NCBI GenBank assembly: GCA_050246115.1
Contig: JBFWWP010000011.1
Coordinates: forward strand, 62,001 to 126,000
Length of the DNA stretch: 64,000 nt
Reading direction: 5' to 3'
Source: JBFWWP01 sp050246115
GTDB taxonomy: Bacteria; Planctomycetota; UBA8108; UBA1146; JAJFFE01
In this document: positions 18,033-27,957 of the stretch, piece after piece
Position numbering within the stretch: position 1 is the stretch's first letter
Layout: every line of letters starts with the position of its first letter
The notes under the pieces: model-generated
Seen by the model: only the letters and a program-made list of their open reading frames with translations
What the model was told of the DNA's origin: nothing
Database searches by the model: none
Translations under genes and position numbers: made by a program

Positions 18033-18455
18033 CAGTAGGTCTGTTTCGGTTCATTCGTCGCCCGCTCCGTGAGTCCGCATCAACGCTCGGATCATAGTCA
18101 TCGCGTGCGCGATCGTCACGCCCAACCCTTCTCGATCGTGGAAGCCGCTTGAGTTCGGAGCGCCGCTGCGCTAAGGTTCCTCCCAACGCCGCGCTTGTAG
18201 TGCTGTCGCACTACGCATCGCGAGGGGGGAAATCGCGATCACGCGGGTACTTCGAGGCAGGCCATTCGCTCGAGCGGAAGGCCTGCCTTCTTTCATCGAC
18301 CCCTTCATCGACCCGTCTCGAATCAAGCGCATTCACAAACAACTCTGGTTCGCGGCGCTACTCGCCGAAGGTCAGCATTTGTGGGTGATGTGGATGCGGC
18401 TCCGCCGCAGCGATCGGGAGTCGGCTCCGCCACGCGATCGCCAATGCCGCAACGG
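18033..18455. other. Divergent-to-convergent gap with three hairpins
   Basis: 423 bases without a supported gene. It holds the three consecutive hairpins annotated separately (18197-18288). The remaining sequence, near 18390-18440, has short GC-rich repeats of CGGCTCCGCC. The promoter of the leftward VTT gene should be at its left end. Confidence 0.4.
18197..18294 (+). ncRNA. Candidate small structured RNA ending in a terminator-like palindrome
   Basis: Three hairpins follow each other on the plus strand: GTAGTGC-TGTC-GCACTAC (18197-18214), ATCGCGA with TCGCGAT around a G/A-rich loop (18216-18239), and a near-perfect 34-base palindrome AGGCAGGCC...GGCCTGCCT (18255-18288) followed by TCTTTC. 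No plus-strand gene precedes it, so the terminator-like end is unexplained by coding genes. No known RNA family recognised; the call is a guess from structure. Confidence 0.25.
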
Positions 18456-20324
18456 TCACTCTTGCATCGCGAATCGCCGCCACTGCGCGATCGCTGCACG
18501 GTTCGCTTCCGGCGGGCGCTCGGGTAGATAGCCGAAGTTCTGTTGGTACTGGCGGCGCAACGTCTCGCACGACCAGAACCGCAATGGCGTATCGGTCGAT
18601 TCGAGTCCTGCCAACAGGAAGCGGGTCGTCGCCCGACTGGGGGGCAATCCAGCCATCAGGTACGCACCGACGGCTTGGCGCTCGATCGGCAGCTGCGAGC
18701 AGGCGAGGAGCGCGGACTCTCGGTCGAGTTGGGGAAACAGCAGCCCGAAGGCCTCGATGACGAAGAGTCCGTGGAAGCGACCCTGGCGCACGAGTTCATC
18801 GACGACGGAACCGTACCCGCTACGTTCGCCGATGACGAGTAAGGCGTCGAGCAAGGCCGAGGCGGTGTCGGCATCTTCCTCCTCCACGCAGCGCGCGACG
18901 AGGTGCGGGATCACGCGCGGGTTGCCGCGCTCCCAAGGCACGAGCGCCCGCGTCGCCGCGGCGCGGGTCCGCGGGTCGGGATGGGCCAGTGCGCGCGCGA
19001 TCTGCGGACCCGTGGTCGCATCGTACCAATCGGCGGCGAACTCGCCTCTACGCGTGAGCAGCGGCAGCGTTTCGAACTCGGTCGGCCCCGCGTTCTGCGC
19101 CCGAAACGCACGGTCCACCTGATCTCGCCGCGACTGGCCGACGAGGTCGCGAACTTGTGTGCGGCAACGCTCGAACTCTCGTTCGTAAGCAACCGGCTCG
19201 CGGAGGAAGTCCCACCCGCGTTCGTCGAGCGCGCTGCGGCGGCGAGTGTCGGTCGGCGGGATCCAAGCCTGGAGCACTCGCACGCAGCGATCCAAGCGCT
19301 CGGGCTTCTCGAACTCCGGTAGCAGGATCGTTGCCGCCGCGCGCGTGGGGACGGCTGCCAAGGCGTCGAGCGCAGACTTCGCAACCTCGGGAGCCTCGTG
19401 ACGACGGACGAGGTCGAGGACCAGCGAGTCGAGGCTCGGCGCCGGATCCCAGCGAAAGCGTTCGAGGGCGGCGAGCACGCGCTGCGGATCGCTGGCGCGC
19501 AGCCCCTCCGCGAGCGCTTGCTCCCGGAAGTGGAGTCGATCGCCAGAGCGTGCCCAACTCGCGAGCGAACCTCCGCTCGCGCCCAGGCGTGACGTCACGA
19601 GGGCCCGCGACGGCACCCACGATGGACTCTCCTCGAGGAACGACCGGAGGACAGGTGCGAAGTCTTCGTCAGGCACGCGAGCCAGGATCCGCACGATGCG
19701 GTCCGAGGTGGCGTCGTCGCCGGATTCCCGCGCGAGTCGCGTGAGGAGCGCGAGGGCGAGGACGGCTCCCGGCCGGCGATCGAGCGCGTCAAGCTGGTAG
19801 ATGGCGTACTCCGCTTCGGCACCAGCCTCGATGACGCGCCGAGCGAGACTCAGCGGAGTGGCGCTGCTCGCCGGAGTGCTCGGCAGGATGAGGGACTCCT
19901 CGCGCGCGTCTTGCACCACGGTCGGGAAGCGGGCGGCGATCCACGTCAGAAGCTCGTGGGCCTCGGCGGGTCGTTGCGCGCCTGCGAAGCGCGCGAGCAA
20001 CGGGCGCACGATGTGGGCTCGGCCGTGGCTCTCGATCCACGTCTCGAAAGACACGCGCGCACTGCGATCGCCCGGCTGCACTCGGATCGGAACGGCGCGC
20101 AACAGGAGGCGACGAAGGAACGTCTCTGCAGCGGTCTGAAGCGCGGGGTCGGAATGCGCCAGGTCCGCCAGTCGGGCTGTGGCCTCGTCCTGGTCCAGCG
20201 CCGCGAGCCGGTGCTCTGGGTCCGAGCCCGCCGCATCGTCGTCGGCAGGCGTCGGCGCCGAGGTGAGCCACCAACCACCCACGAGCAGCGCGATCGCCGC
20301 GAGGAGAATCAGCGCGCGCGTCAC
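18456..20324 (-). CDS. Membrane-anchored HEAT-like repeat protein
   Basis: 622 aa from GTG 20324, which overlaps the stop of thiE (GTGA), so translation is likely coupled. Residues 1-20 form a signal anchor (ALILLAAIALLVGGWW). The rest is all-helical, with recurring units such as LLDALLVIGERSG and ALAHPDPRTRAAATRALVPWERGNPRVIPHLVARC that read as HEAT/PBS-type repeats, mostly in the C-terminal half. No catalytic motif seen. Likely a periplasm-facing scaffold, partner unknown; the link to thiamine synthesis is only positional. Confidence 0.7.
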   Translation of the reverse strand: MTRALILLAAIALLVGGWWLTSAPTPADDDAAGSDPEHRLAALDQDEATARLADLAHSDPALQTAAETFLRRLLLRAVPIRVQPGDRSARVSFETWIESHGRAHIVRPLLARFAGAQRPAEAHELLTWIAARFPTVVQDAREESLILPSTPASSATPLSLARRVIEAGAEAEYAIYQLDALDRRPGAVLALALLTRLARESGDDATSDRIVRILARVPDEDFAPVLRSFLEESPSWVPSRALVTSRLGASGGSLASWARSGDRLHFREQALAEGLRASDPQRVLAALERFRWDPAPSLDSLVLDLVRRHEAPEVAKSALDALAAVPTRAAATILLPEFEKPERLDRCVRVLQAWIPPTDTRRRSALDERGWDFLREPVAYEREFERCRTQVRDLVGQSRRDQVDRAFRAQNAGPTEFETLPLLTRRGEFAADWYDATTGPQIARALAHPDPRTRAAATRALVPWERGNPRVIPHLVARCVEEEDADTASALLDALLVIGERSGYGSVVDELVRQGRFHGLFVIEAFGLLFPQLDRESALLACSQLPIERQAVGAYLMAGLPPSRATTRFLLAGLESTDTPLRFWSCETLRRQYQQNFGYLPERPPEANRAAIAQWRRFAMQE

Positions 20325-21436
20325 GGGGCCGGATTCCCGGTGCCGGGCGCACCAACGGGCTCGGGCAGCCGCTCGCGAAACCAGCGCGCGGCGCCCTCGA
20401 TGTCGGCGCTCGCGATGACACCGGTACACACCGCGATGCGGCGCGCGCCGGCGTCGAGTACTTGTGCGAGCGAGTCGCGGTTCACTGACCCGATCGCAAA
20501 GGCGGGGAGGTCCGTGGCTGCACGCGCCTCTTCGATGAAGCCCACGCCGACGGCGGCCCGGTGTTCCTTGGTGCGCGTGGGGAAGATCGGTCCGACCCCG
20601 ATGTAGTCCGCTCCGTCCAGGCTCGCTCGCTGCGCCTGTTCGCGGCAATGAGTCGAGACGCCGACAATGGCCTCGTCGCCGAGGATCCGACGAGCTTCGG
20701 CGACCGGCAGGTCGTCTTGCCCTTGGTGCACGCCATCGGCACCCGAGAGGAGGGCGATGTCGACGTAGTCGTTGACGATGAACAGTGCGCCGAAAGTGCG
20801 CGTCACGGCGCGTAGCTCGCGGGCCAACGCCAGGACTTCCGCGCGCGGGCGGTCCTTCTCGCGTAGCTGGATCATCTGCGCGCCACCCGCCAATGCCGCG
20901 CGGGTCGCCTCGACGGGGGAGCGCGCGGCCAGATGAGAGGTGACCAGAACGTAGAGGTTCACGTGGGCGACGCGCGCGCGCGCGGCAGCGAACCCACGGA
21001 GTACCTCGTGCTCGCACTCGTAGATGTCGTAGCGCAGAGCCGCGGCCGTGGCTGCGAGTGCGGGGTCGACGATTCGCAGCGTCTCCTCGATCGAACGCGC
21101 ACTCTCGCGGGCGCGGGAGAGATTCGCGCGCAGCAGGTCTTCCAAGTCGCGGTGGGCGGTCGTCGGGTGGAGGGCTGCGTTCGTCGGAGTCGCACCGGGC
21201 GCGCCGGGGTCGTTCGTCACCGAGCGCCGTGCTCCCTGGCCGGCGATCGACCGGTCCACCTGTTGGCGCAGGGCGGTCACTCGGTGCCGCAGTGTTCGCC
21301 AACGATGGGGCGTCGCGCGCAGTCCGAGGTCGAACCGAAGTCGGTCCTCGACGGTGCGCAGCGCTTCCGTCCAGCGGTTGAAGACGGCATCCAGCCCGCG
21401 GCCGAACCCGCCAACGGGCATGAGTGGCTCGTTCAT
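20321..21436 (-). CDS. thiE: Thiamine-phosphate synthase with N-terminal extra domain
   Basis: 371 aa. The C-terminal half (about 157-371) is ThiE, which joins HMP-PP and THZ-P into thiamine phosphate: QLREKDR, FIVNDYVDIALLSGADGVHQGQDDLP in pieces, GVSTHC, YIGVGPIFPTRTKEH and AIGSVN are all present. The N-terminal 155 residues are helical, with RVVEDRLRFDLGL-like and ARESARSIEETLRIVDP stretches; they resemble the ThiD2-type domain found before ThiE in some bacteria, which is regulatory or accessory. The ATG at 21436 has no strong binding site. Overlaps the HEAT-like gene. Confidence 0.88.
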   Translation of the reverse strand: MNEPLMPVGGFGRGLDAVFNRWTEALRTVEDRLRFDLGLRATPHRWRTLRHRVTALRQQVDRSIAGQGARRSVTNDPGAPGATPTNAALHPTTAHRDLEDLLRANLSRARESARSIEETLRIVDPALAATAAALRYDIYECEHEVLRGFAAARARVAHVNLYVLVTSHLAARSPVEATRAALAGGAQMIQLREKDRPRAEVLALARELRAVTRTFGALFIVNDYVDIALLSGADGVHQGQDDLPVAEARRILGDEAIVGVSTHCREQAQRASLDGADYIGVGPIFPTRTKEHRAAVGVGFIEEARAATDLPAFAIGSVNRDSLAQVLDAGARRIAVCTGVIASADIEGAARWFRERLPEPVGAPGTGNPAP

Positions 21437-21573
21437 GCCGGAATGTTGCGGCCATTCGCGAAAAGACGCAAATTCCTTTTTTCGCGGCGCTGGGTCGCGT
21501 CATAATCCCGCCCCCGAGCGTGAGCCGGGCTCACGCGCGATCCCGCGATCGGGAACCCCGGAAGGTGTGCGAC

Positions 21574-22136
21574 GTGACCCGGCTGTTGCTGCTGCTCGTG
21601 GCGCTGATTCCCGGTGCTGGTCCGATCCTGCTCGGGCACGGGGCCGTGGGCGCATTGCTCATGGTGCTCGGCCTCGCTGGGTGGAACGCCGTGTTCGTTG
21701 GGGCCTACCTCTGGCAAGGTCCTGAAGCAGAGTGGATCGCCGCGGCCGGGTGGGGGGTAGGGCCGCTCTGCACCCTGGCGTCGTGGTGGTGGACCGTGGT
21801 CGCGACCTCGCCGCGTCGCCGAGCGCGGCGCAAGGCCCTGGCGGAGCGCGCCTTGGGCATTGCCCAGAAGTGCTATCTACGCGACAAACTGCGAGGTGCG
21901 GAGACCGCCGTACGCGCGGGACTGGCGGCCGCGCCGGATGACATCGATCTCCTGTTCGTCGCCTGGGTGGTGTCCCGTCGCCTCGGCAACCAGCAACAGG
22001 CGCAACGACGGCTCACGCGGTTGCAGCGTCTCGATGTCGACGACAAGTGGACGTGGGAGGTCCACCGCGAAGGGACTCTGCCCCAGGTCGAGCGGGAGTC
22101 CTCGGTGTTGAACTCGCAAGGAAGCCAAGCCATCTC

Positions 22137-22140
<4 letters not shown>
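21574..22140 (+). CDS. Small membrane protein with TPR-like cytoplasmic tail
   Basis: 188 aa from GTG 21574 with GGAAGG 8 bases upstream. Two or three hydrophobic segments (LLLLLVALIPGAGPILLG, GALLMVLGLAGWNAVFVGAYLW, GVGPLCTLASWWWTVVA) are followed by an Arg-rich stop-transfer run and a helical tail of about 100 residues in which AETAVRAGLAAAPDDIDLLFVAWVVSRRLGN reads like one TPR-type unit. It overlaps purM by ATGA, so the pair is co-translated. Function unknown. Confidence 0.7.
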
Positions 22141-23258
<1,118 letters not shown>

Positions 23259-23277
23259 ACACGCAGAGCTCGACTCC

Positions 23278-23291
23278 CTTGGGCGACTCCT
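23278..23291. repeat. Family A element end fragment
   Basis: CTTGGGCGACTCCT, 14 bases identical to the right terminal repeat of the 179-bp fold-back element, in the short gap between purM and dapF. No partner end nearby; a short match like this could be a decayed copy or a shared target. Confidence 0.45.
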
Positions 23292-23354
23292 GGGTTCGAA
23301 GTCGCTGGGGCCCGCGCATGCTGCGGCGAGACCTCCACCCGAAGGCGCTTCCCG

Positions 23355-24203
23355 TCAGTCCCGGATGCCCACGAGCTCGCTCGGGAACGAGCCACGAAAG
23401 GCGACCGCCGCCGGTCCGGTCATCCACGCGCGACCGTCGAGGTCGATGTCGATCGTGAGGTCTCCGCCGAGCAGGTGGACGGTCACGTGGTTCGCGACGC
23501 GGCCGCGCGCATGGAGCGCGGCGACCGCCGCAGTGGCGCCGGTGCCGCAGGCTTGGGTTTCGCCGGAGCCTCGCTCCCAGACGCGAAAGCGGAGCGCCGA
23601 CGCGCTGACCCGTTGCACGAACTCGATGTTCGCTCGGCGCGGGAAGCGCGCGTGGGTCTCCAGCCGAGGGCCGAACTGCGCGACGGGGAAGGACGCGGGG
23701 TCGACGTCGAGTTCGATCACGAAGTGCGGGTTGCCGACCGAAATGACGGTGCCCGAGAAGCCGTGGTCGTCGACGTCGAGCCGGGCGCTCGCCTCCTCGA
23801 TCACGGGCACGCCCATGTCGACTCGCACTTGGCCCACCGGACCACGCTCGTTCGGATCGACCACCACGACCCTTGGCCCAGCGTCGCTAGCGACCACGAA
23901 CTGGGCGCGGTCGGAATAGCCCCGCTCCCACGCGAGCCGGGCCACACAGCGGATCCCGTTGCCGCACATCTCCGCGCGGCTGCCGTCCGCGTTGTACATC
24001 TCCATGCGCACGGCGGCGTCCGGGTCGCGTCGCAGGATGATCAGACCGTCTCCGCCGATCCCGCGGTGCCGGTCCGCCAGGATCCGAGCCCACCGTTCCG
24101 GGCCGTCGATGACGGGTAGTCCGGTCGTCGCCAGTTCGCGTTCGTCGACGTAGACGTAGTCGTTGCCGAGCCCGTGCATCTTCACGAACGGAATGTTGCG
24201 CAC
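23355..24203 (-). CDS. dapF: Diaminopimelate epimerase
   Basis: 282 aa from GTG 24203, giving VRNIPFVKMHGLGNDYV; a longer frame exists to 24719 but looks like divergent-promoter DNA. DapF turns LL- into meso-diaminopimelate for lysine and peptidoglycan. Both catalytic Cys are present, in EMCGNGIRC and ACGTGATAAV, along with GGDGLIIL and GNPHFV. It is convergent with purM. Its presence supports a DAP-type peptidoglycan or lysine route. Confidence 0.93.
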   Translation of the reverse strand: MRNIPFVKMHGLGNDYVYVDERELATTGLPVIDGPERWARILADRHRGIGGDGLIILRRDPDAAVRMEMYNADGSRAEMCGNGIRCVARLAWERGYSDRAQFVVASDAGPRVVVVDPNERGPVGQVRVDMGVPVIEEASARLDVDDHGFSGTVISVGNPHFVIELDVDPASFPVAQFGPRLETHARFPRRANIEFVQRVSASALRFRVWERGSGETQACGTGATAAVAALHARGRVANHVTVHLLGGDLTIDIDLDGRAWMTGPAAVAFRGSFPSELVGIRD

Positions 24204-24543
24204 CAATGGACACCGTTCTCGCAAGAGAAACCTGAATGGCCGTCGCCCCGTAGGATGAACCGAACCTCCGACGGTCTCAAGGGCTGCGGCCATCCTCGAG
24301 CAGGATCCCGGCGGCCGCCGCGGCGGGTGCCCGCGACTGCCGCGGCCCGAGGCCCGGGGGCCAGCACCCGTGCCGCCAATTCGAGAATGGTTTCGCGGGA
24401 TTCCCGGGTGTGGCATCGTCTCTCCATCGCGCGCCGAGGCCACCGTTCGCAACGGCGGCCTCCGTGCTCGCGAGTCGCCCGAAAGGACGCAAAGAGTGCC
24501 CGATCCGATTTCGTTCGAGCTCGAAGTGCAAGATCTCCGTTCC
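24204..24543. other. Divergent intergenic region
   Basis: 340 bases between dapF and the lipoprotein gene. Very GC-rich, with overlapping palindromes near 24310-24365. It probably holds both promoters. A GTG at 24496 with AAAGGA upstream may extend the lipoprotein gene into this region. Confidence 0.4.
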
Positions 24544-25512
24544 ATGAGGACTCCGAGGCGACCCGCCGTCGGCGCCGTCGTGCTGGCGTTGCTCGGGGCC
24601 TTGCTCTCGGGGGGCTGCACGGGTTCCTCGCGGCCTACCCCGCTCGGTGTGCCTCTGAACCGTGGCACTGTGTACGTGAAGATCGAGGAAACGCTCGACG
24701 GCGAACCGACCGCGGTCAACCTGATTCAGGAGTTGGTCACGCGGCGACTCCTCTACCATGGATTCCATCTCGTCGAGGCCCCCGAACGCGCGCGCTACCG
24801 CGTCGAGGGTTCGCTTCACTGTCGCTTCCACAAGGATCACACGTTCGACTTCGGAGACCAATCGACTCACCTGGAGTACCAGTTCGAGGCCCAACTCGAC
24901 TGCACCCTCACGGACACCCAGGGGACGTCGGGCGACACGCCCGATCCGCTCACCGAGCGATTCGCGTTTCCCGAGCCGCTCATCTACGGGCGTACCCAGA
25001 TGGCGGCGGCCAAGCGCGACATTCGCCGCTACGCGGAAAGCATCTTCAGCCCACAGCTCTTGAACGGTCGAATCCTCGGCAATCCGGAGGTCAAGGCGCT
25101 GGTCGATGCGCTGGGCAACCCGTACGACACGCGCACGTTCAACGAGGTTCTCGACGGTCTGGTCCGCATTGGCCCTCGCGCCGTTCCCTATCTGCTCGAC
25201 GGCTTGACCGATTCGCGACCCGTACGTCTCGCCGGAACCTACCCTGGGCTCGAGGACTGGAATCGAGATTCGCTCCACTTCGCGCACATCTTCGACCGCG
25301 CACTCGGCGAGATCTTGCAGCGGTATAGCCCGCTGACGTTGGACTCGACCGAGGAACTCCTGCTGCGCGTGCAGCGGGGTTGGACCTGGGCTTGGGAAGA
25401 CCTGCAGCAGATCCCCGAGACCTACCGAGCCTTCGCCGCCGAACGGAAGGATGTGGTCCCATCGCCGCGACCTGGAGAGCCACTACCGGACGGGCTCCAG
25501 TCCGACCACTAG
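24544..25512 (+). CDS. Predicted lipoprotein of unknown function
   Basis: 322 aa from ATG 24544. The N-terminus is a lipoprotein signal (VVLALLGALLSGGC, Cys25). The ATG has no good binding site; an in-frame GTG at 24496 does (AAAGGA, 8 bases), which would lengthen the signal n-region by 16 residues. Residues about 40-160 read as an alpha/beta domain (TVYVKIEETLDG, RRLLYHGFHLV, LEYQFEAQLDCTLTD) somewhat like secretin- or LptE-type lipoproteins; residues 180-280 include IGPRAVPYLLDGL, a HEAT-like unit. No catalytic motif. I do not recognise the family. Confidence 0.65.
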   Translation: MRTPRRPAVGAVVLALLGALLSGGCTGSSRPTPLGVPLNRGTVYVKIEETLDGEPTAVNLIQELVTRRLLYHGFHLVEAPERARYRVEGSLHCRFHKDHTFDFGDQSTHLEYQFEAQLDCTLTDTQGTSGDTPDPLTERFAFPEPLIYGRTQMAAAKRDIRRYAESIFSPQLLNGRILGNPEVKALVDALGNPYDTRTFNEVLDGLVRIGPRAVPYLLDGLTDSRPVRLAGTYPGLEDWNRDSLHFAHIFDRALGEILQRYSPLTLDSTEELLLRVQRGWTWAWEDLQQIPETYRAFAAERKDVVPSPRPGEPLPDGLQSDH

Positions 25513-25530
25513 TGGGCCTGATGCGCCTTA

Positions 25531-25709
25531 GGAGTCGCCCAAGAATAACTTCACCCTCTTGCTCGTCGCTTCGGGCCATCTTCGACCGATCCGAAAACCT
25601 CGAAATCCTCACCGGAACTAAGGCTACGCCTCCGGTTTCGAGCTTTCCGGATCGGCCGAATCTAACCCAAATCGACGGCAAGATGTCGAAGTTGTTCTTG
25701 GGCGACTCC
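25531..25709. mobile_element. Family A fold-back (MITE-like) element, copy 1
   Basis: 179 bases from GGAGTCGCCC to GGGCGACTCC. The terminal repeats AGGAGTCGCCCAAGAA pair over 22 of 23 bases, and the whole left arm aligns to the reverse complement of the right arm out to the CTCGAAA/TTTCGAG core, so it can fold into one long imperfect hairpin with a loop of about 25 bases. TTA stands on both sides. A second copy lies at 36138. No gene inside. Confidence 0.85.
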
Positions 25710-25710
25710 T

Positions 25711-25783
25711 TAGAGACTAGAGAACTAGCTATCGCTAAGAGACTGGCTATCGCTAGAGACTAGGTATCGCTAGAGATTAGGGC
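25711..25783. repeat. Short tandem repeat next to the family A element
   Basis: About three to four degenerate units of 17-19 bases with the core AGACTAGCTATCGCTA, running from the right end of the family A element towards the next gene. The copies differ by small substitutions and one-base length changes. Confidence 0.75.
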
Positions 25784-25788
25784 CCAAA

Positions 25789-27399
25789 TCACAGGTCCTT
25801 GAGATAGCTCTCGAATTGGGGGTAGAGCTCGTTGAACAGGGTCGTCGGGAACACCGCCGTGCCCGCCTGTTCGGCAGATAGTCCCGCGCGCAGGGCTTGG
25901 TGAAACTGGGTGAGCAGGCCGGCATGGGCGCCGTTGTTCGCGTGCCGGAGGAAGTGAACCCAGGCCCAGCTCAATGCGGTAGGATAGATCTGTCCATCGC
26001 TCCAGACCCAGCCGGACAGGAGCGAGCTGAGTCTCGGCTCGGTTCCCTGATCCAAGTGGCCCCGCGCGGCCTTCGCGTTGCTCGCATGCGCGTTGCTCCC
26101 GTCGAGACCGCGCACATGCCCATAACTCACTGAGTAGTACGAGCAGTTGCCGAGCTGCCACCACAGCGGGACGGTGGGGTAGAGCTTGGCGAGCATCTGT
26201 GACGTGATCCTCCAGGTGAGGTTGGGGCCCGGGTCGGCCTCGTCCTGGGCAGGGTCGACGAGGACGACGAAGGTCCCGTTCTCGAGCTGGTCGATCGGGG
26301 CCGCGGACCCGCAGTAGGCCGCCATCACTTGGGGTTCGGGGAACAGGTAGACGAGCCGCTCGTAGCTGAAGTCGGGCACCTTCCGATCGACGGGCGCTTC
26401 CTTCGCGTCAGGCGGCGGCGCAGGCGGGCTCGGAGGATAGTCCCGCAACAGCGACGTCGTCAACGTATTGAGTCGGTCGCACCACTCGGTCGCGTGCTGC
26501 TCGGAGACCGGCGACACCACCGTGATGTGCTCGCCCTTCCGGGTGAACGACTGCTCCCAGATCGGCGGGCGGTCGGCCTTGGCCCCGCCGCGGTTGGCGG
26601 CAATGACCGGTAGGTTTGGGGAGATGGTGCCCGACACCTGCACCCCGGTGACGCGCGCGGAACTCGTCGGCCGCCCCGAGAACGCCGGCCCGAAGGTCAA
26701 CTCGTTCACGGCGCCGAACGTTGCCGGGATCTCGGCCTCGAGCATCGGCTTGCCGTCGATCTTGCCGATGGCCTTGCCATTCTTCAGGACTAGGTCGAAT
26801 CGGTACGACTTGGTGGGCACCAGATTGAGCACTCGGCGAACATCGCCCCAGCCGATTCCCGCGTCGAATGAGATGCTCGGGTACTCGCGGAAGTTGACCG
26901 TCACTTGCGACTGGCCGTGGCGCAGTCGGATCGAGAAGCCGTCCACGCCTTGCACCCAGATCGAAACCTCGGCGATGTCCACGAGGGGCAGTAGCCCGCG
27001 GGCCCACTTGCCTTGATCGAGGCGCAGTTGCCCAGCCTCGATCTTCGGATGCTCGAGCACGGTTCGCGGTCCCATGTCGCCGACTCCGAACATCGCGCCG
27101 TTGTCGAGCGCGAAATCGAGCGCTTGGTTCTCCTTGCGGAAGTCGTACGCGATCTGGATGCGGTTCTTTTTCAACCGCGCTTCGCCGTGCACTTCACTCG
27201 CGAGCGCGTCCTTCACCGACGGCAGCCCGTCAGCACAGACCGGTGAGCCCAGGGTCAGCCAGCTCATCGAGAGCATCAGAATCGCCGCGAACCCCACTCG
27301 GAGCGGGGGCCGAACGAACGCTCGCGCTCGCTGGGTAGGTCGCGGTGAAACGGCGTACGGACGGTTCGCGTCCGCTGCGAAACCAGGGTTTTGGTTCAC
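25789..27399 (-). CDS. Secreted planctomycete-style protein of unknown function
   Basis: 536 aa, GTG start with GAGGAGGA 8 bases upstream. A membrane segment at about 34-56 (VGFAAILMLSMSWLTLGSPVCA) is a signal sequence after a long n-region. Residues about 75-255 look like a concanavalin-type jelly-roll (ISIWVQGVDGFSIRLRHG, YRFDLVLKNGKAIGKIDGKPM), as in DUF1080-like domains. A proline spacer (PPSPPAPPPD) leads to a C-terminal domain of about 200 residues with GNCSYYSVSYGHVRG and ALSWAWVHFLRHANN that I cannot name. It follows the PspA locus but may be its own unit. Confidence 0.65.
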   Translation of the reverse strand: MNQNPGFAADANRPYAVSPRPTQRARAFVRPPLRVGFAAILMLSMSWLTLGSPVCADGLPSVKDALASEVHGEARLKKNRIQIAYDFRKENQALDFALDNGAMFGVGDMGPRTVLEHPKIEAGQLRLDQGKWARGLLPLVDIAEVSIWVQGVDGFSIRLRHGQSQVTVNFREYPSISFDAGIGWGDVRRVLNLVPTKSYRFDLVLKNGKAIGKIDGKPMLEAEIPATFGAVNELTFGPAFSGRPTSSARVTGVQVSGTISPNLPVIAANRGGAKADRPPIWEQSFTRKGEHITVVSPVSEQHATEWCDRLNTLTTSLLRDYPPSPPAPPPDAKEAPVDRKVPDFSYERLVYLFPEPQVMAAYCGSAAPIDQLENGTFVVLVDPAQDEADPGPNLTWRITSQMLAKLYPTVPLWWQLGNCSYYSVSYGHVRGLDGSNAHASNAKAARGHLDQGTEPRLSSLLSGWVWSDGQIYPTALSWAWVHFLRHANNGAHAGLLTQFHQALRAGLSAEQAGTAVFPTTLFNELYPQFESYLKDL

Positions 27400-27625
27400 G
27401 GCGACATCCTCCTCGGCCTTTGAGCTGAAGTTGCGGGTCGCCCCGAGTATCGACCCCCATGAGGCCTACCGCAAGCAAACCGTGTGCGCTTCGGAGCGGT
27501 CGCAAAAGTGGGCCGTGTCCGCGGCCTGCGGTGCCGCCGCGAGCGCTCATCCGCGCCGCGCCACGTCGGGGGTTGGGGACCTGCGTCGGCACCGTCGTCA
27601 CCCACCGCGTCGGCAACATGCAGCG

Positions 27626-27913
27626 TCACCCGAATCGGGAACGAAGCCGTTCGGCCTGGAGCTCGTGCAGCGTGCGCATGATCGAGTAGGCAGTCAGCTC
27701 GACCATCATGTCGGTGACCTTGGCGTGGAGCGGATCGCTCAGGTCGGTCTCCACGGCCTTCATCGCCGCGCTCAGGCGGTCGTACTGACGATCGAGTTCC
27801 TGCTTCTCGATCTTGCCGTCGGCCATCGCCGTGGTGAACGACTCGAGCTCCTGGACCTTCTGGTCGAGGATCGGCAAATTCGTCGTTTCATCGAACCAGC
27901 GGGTACGCGCCAT
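27626..27913 (-). CDS. Small helical protein, last gene of the PspA/AAA locus
   Basis: 95 aa from ATG 27913, with GAGGAGA-type sequence before it. Almost entirely helical: LDQKVQELESFTTAMADGKIE and HAKVTDMMVELTAYSIMRTLHELQ suggest a short coiled-coil or helical bundle. No Cys or membrane helix. It lies 44 bases after the AAA ATPase and is likely a partner or adaptor of it (inference from position). Not a recognised family. Confidence 0.7.
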   Translation of the reverse strand: MARTRWFDETTNLPILDQKVQELESFTTAMADGKIEKQELDRQYDRLSAAMKAVETDLSDPLHAKVTDMMVELTAYSIMRTLHELQAERLRSRFG

Positions 27914-27957
27914 GGTCTCCTCGTTTCACGGTAGTTACAGGGGTTGGGTTGCGGTGG

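Noticed and set aside
17600..18040. CRISPR-like array at the 24-bp repeats
   Set aside because: The units are directly adjacent without spacers, and no cas genes are near.
25520..25700. Small protein on the minus strand of family A element
   Set aside because: Replacement changes dominate between the two copies, and there is no shared start with a binding site.
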